Below, in pieces: positions 6,987 to 8,996 of a stretch of 8,996 bases of DNA. The position numbers and the translations under genes were made by a program. The notes under the pieces are model-generated. The model was given only the letters and a program-made list of their open reading frames with translations, ran no database searches and was not told where the DNA came from. The stretch is from an uncultured Ruminococcus sp. GTDB taxonomy: Bacteria > Bacillota > Clostridia > Oscillospirales > Ruminococcaceae. The DNA lies in the NCBI GenBank assembly GCA_947174965.1, contig CAMWKY010000065.1, forward strand, positions 1 through 8,996, in the 5' to 3' direction. Numbering within the stretch: position 1 is the first letter of the stretch; every line of letters begins with the position of its first letter.

Positions 6987-7532
6987 TCACACCTCTGCTT
7001 TTTTTCTGATTAATCTGTAAAACTGCTTTGACTCCTCATCAAGAACAGCATCTGCACTGCCTTTTCTTGCTGTTATAAGGCATGAAGCAATAGCCTTAAT
7101 CTGATAATCGCTCTTAACTTTGAGAATATTTGTCAGATACTCGTCAACTGCATCTGTAAAATTACCTGAAAGCTGATGTATAAGGTCAGTCTGAAAGTTA
7201 TCTGTTTCGGGAGTACTTTCATAACAATATGCACTGTTTTTTCCGCAGATTTTTCTGTATGTATCAAGGTATTCTGCACTGTTACGCATAAAATACGGCT
7301 CTTTAGCAAGTCTCACATCAAACATCATAAGTATTTCAGGGGAATAGTCCTGCAAAGATTCAGATGCTAAAACCGTGATATATGGTATATTCCTCATAAA
7401 ATCCGCATCTGCACAAAAAGACTTTTCAGGCATGAACACAAGAACAGCTGTTTCTGCGTTTATATCTGCAAATTCCACTGCTGAATCAAAATCGGAAATT
7501 ATTGTATATCCGTTTTTTTCTGTAAGTTTCAA
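6987..7532 (-). CDS. Short, degenerate crotonase-like protein, function unknown
   Basis: A 181-residue protein that I read as a shrunken crotonase. Residues 29-83 follow the crotonase core when laid against ECH-A: SFCADADF (38-45) for HFSHGADI, NIPYITVLASES (48-59) for LPIVTISAVNGG, and EILMMFDVRLAKEPYF (66-81) for ETALACHFRICAKNVF. The Glu at 66 therefore falls on the first catalytic Glu. However, the Gly-rich oxyanion turn is replaced by DYSP, and the whole GxPE...GxLPGxGG segment with the second catalytic Glu is absent. The C-terminal half (about 125-178) looks like the crotonase C-terminal helices. Hydratase activity is unlikely; a structural partner, a scaffold or a new activity is more plausible. 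The start is TTG at 7532, with GGAGAG about 11 bases upstream; no ATG occurs before residue 34. The reading frame is intact and lies between two full crotonases, so it does not look like a decaying pseudogene. The homology is by eye and moderately certain. Confidence 0.65.
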   Translation of the reverse strand: MKLTEKNGYTIISDFDSAVEFADINAETAVLVFMPEKSFCADADFMRNIPYITVLASESLQDYSPEILMMFDVRLAKEPYFMRNSAEYLDTYRKICGKNSAYCYESTPETDNFQTDLIHQLSGNFTDAVDEYLTNILKVKSDYQIKAIASCLITARKGSADAVLDEESKQFYRLIRKKAEV

Positions 7533-7538
7533 AATTTA

Positions 7539-7931
7539 TCACTCTCCGATTAGTTCTCTTATTTCTTCGGGTATATCGCAGATTATACGCTCCTTATCAA
7601 CATAAGCAAGTTTTCCTGTTATACGGCATACAGTTTGATTTGTTGCAGTATTTTTTATAATGTGCCTGAATCTGATTATCCCGACAGAACAGGTGAACTC
7701 CGTTTCAATTTCAACTTCGTCCATTAAACGCAGTTCGTGCATATAGCGGATATTGTTTTCAAGTACAACGGGAAATAAATCAAGTTTTTTCATTTGCTCA
7801 ATACAACCGCTTTTATAGAAAAAATCCCACTTTGCAGATTCAGCATATTGCAGATAAACCGCATTGTTGACATGACCGAAAGAATCAAGTTCATATCCAC
7901 GTACAGTGAGATTATAAATACTCTGTATCAT
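7539..7931 (-). CDS. Hotdog-fold acyl thioesterase (4HBT/YbgC/ALT-like)
   Basis: A 130-residue single hotdog domain, the normal length for 4-hydroxybenzoyl-CoA thioesterase and YbgC-type enzymes. The N-terminal signature VRGYELDSFGHVNNAVY (residues 10-26) contains the catalytic acid D16 in the position of Asp17 of Pseudomonas 4-HBA-CoA thioesterase, followed by the conserved GHVNNA helix start. The YELDxFGxVNNA form resembles, from memory, the plant ALT acyl-ACP thioesterases that release medium-chain and beta-keto fatty acids, and related bacterial acyl-ACP hydrolases. It probably hydrolyses an acyl-ACP or acyl-CoA made by this operon and could be the product-release enzyme. It starts with ATG at 7931, overlapping the preceding stop by 4 bases. 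PaaI-type or acyl-CoA housekeeping roles are alternatives, but the operon context argues for a dedicated one. Confidence 0.88.
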   Translation of the reverse strand: MIQSIYNLTVRGYELDSFGHVNNAVYLQYAESAKWDFFYKSGCIEQMKKLDLFPVVLENNIRYMHELRLMDEVEIETEFTCSVGIIRFRHIIKNTATNQTVCRITGKLAYVDKERIICDIPEEIRELIGE

Positions 7932-8662
7932 TTTTCAGTCTCCCATTTTTCCTGCAAAACCTGTTCAAATCTGCCCTTTGAGGAATTTTTTTCGCCGTCT
8001 GATGCAAGATTTATTGTTTCTATAATGTTATGTATCTGTAATATTGTCTTATCCTCTGTAAGTTCCTTTGCAAATGTCAGGGCATCACTGAAACAGTCGT
8101 TATTGTCGGTAACTTTATCGGCAAGACCTATTTCAAGTGCATCTGATGCTGAAATAATCGCACCGCTAAGACACATTTCAAGAGCTTTTTTTCTGCCGAT
8201 TAATCTTGTGAGACGCTCCATTCCGCACATTCCCGGAAGTACACCGTGCATAACTTCGGGCAGTCCCATAAATACATTTTTTGCACATATTCTGAAATGA
8301 CAAGCAAGAGCCGTTTCAAGTCCTCCGCCGAAACACCCCCCGTTTACAGCAGATATTGTTACTATCGGCAGACTTTCGATAAAGTCCAGCAGTTTTCTTG
8401 CCGATTCAAGTTGACCTGAAATTACAGAAATATCCTCACTGCTGTTGAAGCGTGAAATATCTGCACCATGTGAAAAATGCCGTCCTGCTCCTCTTATTAT
8501 GAGTGATTTTATATGCGGATTATCGTCAACAAATTTCTGCAATACTTCTGTTCCGATAAATTCGGGGTCTGTAAGAAGATTCTTTTTGCCATTCTCTATT
8601 GTAAGAACGGCGGAATCTTCAATAATCGTCAGTGTTGAAATTTTTGACTTTATCATGCTCAC
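7928..8662 (-). CDS. Enoyl-CoA hydratase/isomerase family protein (ECH-A)
   Basis: A 244-residue crotonase-fold protein, close to the usual 255-260. Crotonases hydrate 2-enoyl thioesters or dehydrate 3-hydroxyacyl thioesters; some isomerise or decarboxylate. The first oxyanion-hole segment GAGRHFSHGADI lies at residues 58-69. The second, NGGCFGGGLE, is at 107-116, followed by GLPEVMHGVLPGMCG at 133-147. Both catalytic glutamates of hydratases (E144 and E164 in the rat mitochondrial enzyme) appear present as E116 and E136, so true hydratase/dehydratase activity is plausible. The start is a GTG at 8662 overlapping the ACP1 stop (GTGA); an ATG two codons later at 8656 is an alternative, and neither has a good Shine-Dalgarno, implying translational coupling to ACP1. 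Its stop overlaps the next start as ATGA. The adjacent ACP suggests an ACP-bound substrate, by inference. Confidence 0.9.
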   Translation of the reverse strand: MSMIKSKISTLTIIEDSAVLTIENGKKNLLTDPEFIGTEVLQKFVDDNPHIKSLIIRGAGRHFSHGADISRFNSSEDISVISGQLESARKLLDFIESLPIVTISAVNGGCFGGGLETALACHFRICAKNVFMGLPEVMHGVLPGMCGMERLTRLIGRKKALEMCLSGAIISASDALEIGLADKVTDNNDCFSDALTFAKELTEDKTILQIHNIIETINLASDGEKNSSKGRFEQVLQEKWETEK

Positions 8663-8961
8663 TGGTTTACAATGTCATTGCCATACTGGTAGATTTTGCA
8701 GAAAACGTCTATAACATCAGCCATTGTATTGAGTGGAGCTTTGAGCATATACTTGCCTATGCTCTGTAACTTGATGTCAAGGTCGTACTTTTCAGATGCA
8801 ATTTCAACAAGTTCAACAAACATAAGTGAGTCACCGCCTAAATCTTCCTGCGGATTTGTTTCCATTGTGATTTCGTCACGCTCAATTTCACATTCTTCTG
8901 CATAATAATCGAAAATCATTTCCTCAATTTCTTTTCTGACAGTATCATTAATTTCTCTCAT
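8659..8961 (-). CDS. Acyl carrier protein (ACP1), first gene of the operon
   Basis: A 100-residue carrier protein expected to hold acyl intermediates on a 4'-phosphopantetheine arm in the cytosol. The attachment motif LGGDSLMFVEL is visible with the modifiable Ser at residue 45, preceded by a helix I region rich in acidic residues and followed by the typical amphipathic helices ending near VIDVFCKIY. It is longer than AcpP-type ACPs (about 77 residues), with an N-terminal extension and a longer loop after helix II. The start is taken at the ATG at 8961 because a GGAGG lies 8 bases upstream of it. An in-frame ATG at 8976 would place that Shine-Dalgarno inside the coding sequence (it is part of ATGGAGG), so it is unlikely to be the start. 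It overlaps the following crotonase by 4 bases. It differs clearly from ACP2 at the far end of the operon, suggesting separate partners. The family call is firm; its substrate is unknown. Confidence 0.9.
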   Translation of the reverse strand: MREINDTVRKEIEEMIFDYYAEECEIERDEITMETNPQEDLGGDSLMFVELVEIASEKYDLDIKLQSIGKYMLKAPLNTMADVIDVFCKIYQYGNDIVNQ

Positions 8962-8969
8962 TTTTATTT

Positions 8970-8974
8970 CCTCC
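8970..8974 (-). promoter_or_regulatory. Ribosome binding site GGAGG deciding the ACP1 start
   Basis: The minus strand reads GGAGGAAATAAAAATG, which puts a perfect GGAGG 8 bases before the ATG at 8961. This favours the 100-residue form of ACP1 over a start 5 codons upstream at 8976, which has no Shine-Dalgarno of its own. The remaining bases up to 8996 are very AT-rich and could hold a -10 element, but too little sequence is present to call a promoter. Confidence 0.75.
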
Positions 8975-8996
8975 ATATAAAATAATATATTTGAAC

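Larger units (their letters stand above)
10..8961 (-). other. Single 12-gene operon for an unassigned acyl/polyketide-like pathway
   Basis: Twelve genes run in the same direction with no spacer longer than 19 bases. Junctions seen in the sequence: ACP1/ECH-A overlap by 4 bases (GTGA), ECH-A/hotdog thioesterase overlap by 4 (ATGA), hotdog to short crotonase 6-base gap, then a 3-base gap to ECH-B, ECH-B/HAD overlap by 8, HAD to KS 17, KS to tautomerase 13, tautomerase to hydrolase 12, hydrolase to ligase 2, ligase to ACP2 19, and ACP2/type II thioesterase overlap by 8. Such spacing implies co-transcription and translational coupling. No internal terminator hairpin or internal promoter region is evident. 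The shared acyl-thioester chemistry of nearly all members supports one pathway. The operon could extend past both window edges: only 35 bases precede the first start and 9 follow the last stop. Confidence 0.85.

Noticed and set aside
972..8662. Phenylacetate or fatty acid degradation operon (two ECH, HAD, hotdog thioesterase, ligase resemble PaaF/G/H/I/K)
   Set aside because: There is no thiolase, no acyl-CoA dehydrogenase and no epoxidase subunits, while a decarboxylating-type KS, two ACPs and a type II thioesterase point to synthesis.
4047..8961. HMG-synthase beta-branching cassette (AcpK, KS, HMGS, ECH1, ECH2 as in bacillaene)
   Set aside because: ACP, KS and two crotonases are present, but there is no HMG-CoA synthase. 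The KS keeps its Cys, unlike the decarboxylating KS of those cassettes. HAD, ligase and tautomerase are not part of such systems.
8962..8996. Possible promoter in the AT-rich leader before ACP1
   Set aside because: TATTAT-like strings occur by chance in such AT-rich sequence, and only 35 bases are available, with no visible -35 box at proper spacing; an upstream gene could equally be part of the operon.

Overview
The window is AT-rich, with tightly packed genes, strong GGAGG-type ribosome binding sites and occasional TTG/GTG starts. This suggests a low-GC Firmicute, probably an anaerobic gut or rumen Clostridia member of the Ruminococcaceae/Lachnospiraceae kind. That placement rests on style only; there is no rRNA or other phylogenetic marker here.

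Twelve genes, all on the minus strand, form what looks like one operon, read from about 8961 down to 10. Gaps are 2-19 bases and several junctions overlap by 4 or 8 bases. In transcription order the genes are: acyl carrier protein ACP1 (8961-8659), crotonase ECH-A (8662-7928), hotdog thioesterase (7931-7539), a short degenerate crotonase-like protein (7532-6987), crotonase ECH-B (6983-6276), 3-hydroxyacyl-CoA-dehydrogenase-like reductase HAD (6283-5276), FabF-type ketosynthase KS (5258-4047), MIF-family tautomerase (4033-3674), alpha/beta hydrolase with a Cys nucleophile (3661-2525), acyl-AMP ligase (2522-972), second carrier protein ACP2 (952-704) and type II thioesterase (711-10). There are no RNA genes, mobile elements, CRISPR arrays, obvious terminators or gene-free stretches longer than about 35 bases. 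The operon may continue beyond either edge.

The gene set mixes fatty-acid/polyketide synthesis (KS, two ACPs, acyl ligase, type II thioesterase) with beta-oxidation-type chemistry (HAD, crotonases) in place of the usual FabG ketoreductase and FabZ dehydratase. My inference is a specialised-metabolite pathway. The ligase would load a carboxylic acid onto ACP2, and the KS would condense it with a malonyl unit from primary metabolism. HAD and the crotonases would reduce and dehydrate through (3S)-hydroxyacyl intermediates. The tautomerase and Cys-hydrolase would then isomerise, cyclise or cleave the product, and the two thioesterases would release or proofread it. There is no enoyl reductase, chain length factor, acyltransferase, HMG synthase or phosphopantetheinyl transferase in the window, so an unsaturated product is plausible. 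I do not recognise the cluster as any characterised pathway. Several enzymes carry unusual key residues: Arg at the NAD-ribose position of HAD, Cys nucleophile in the hydrolase, TGN for TGD in the ligase, and lost active-site segments in the short crotonase.
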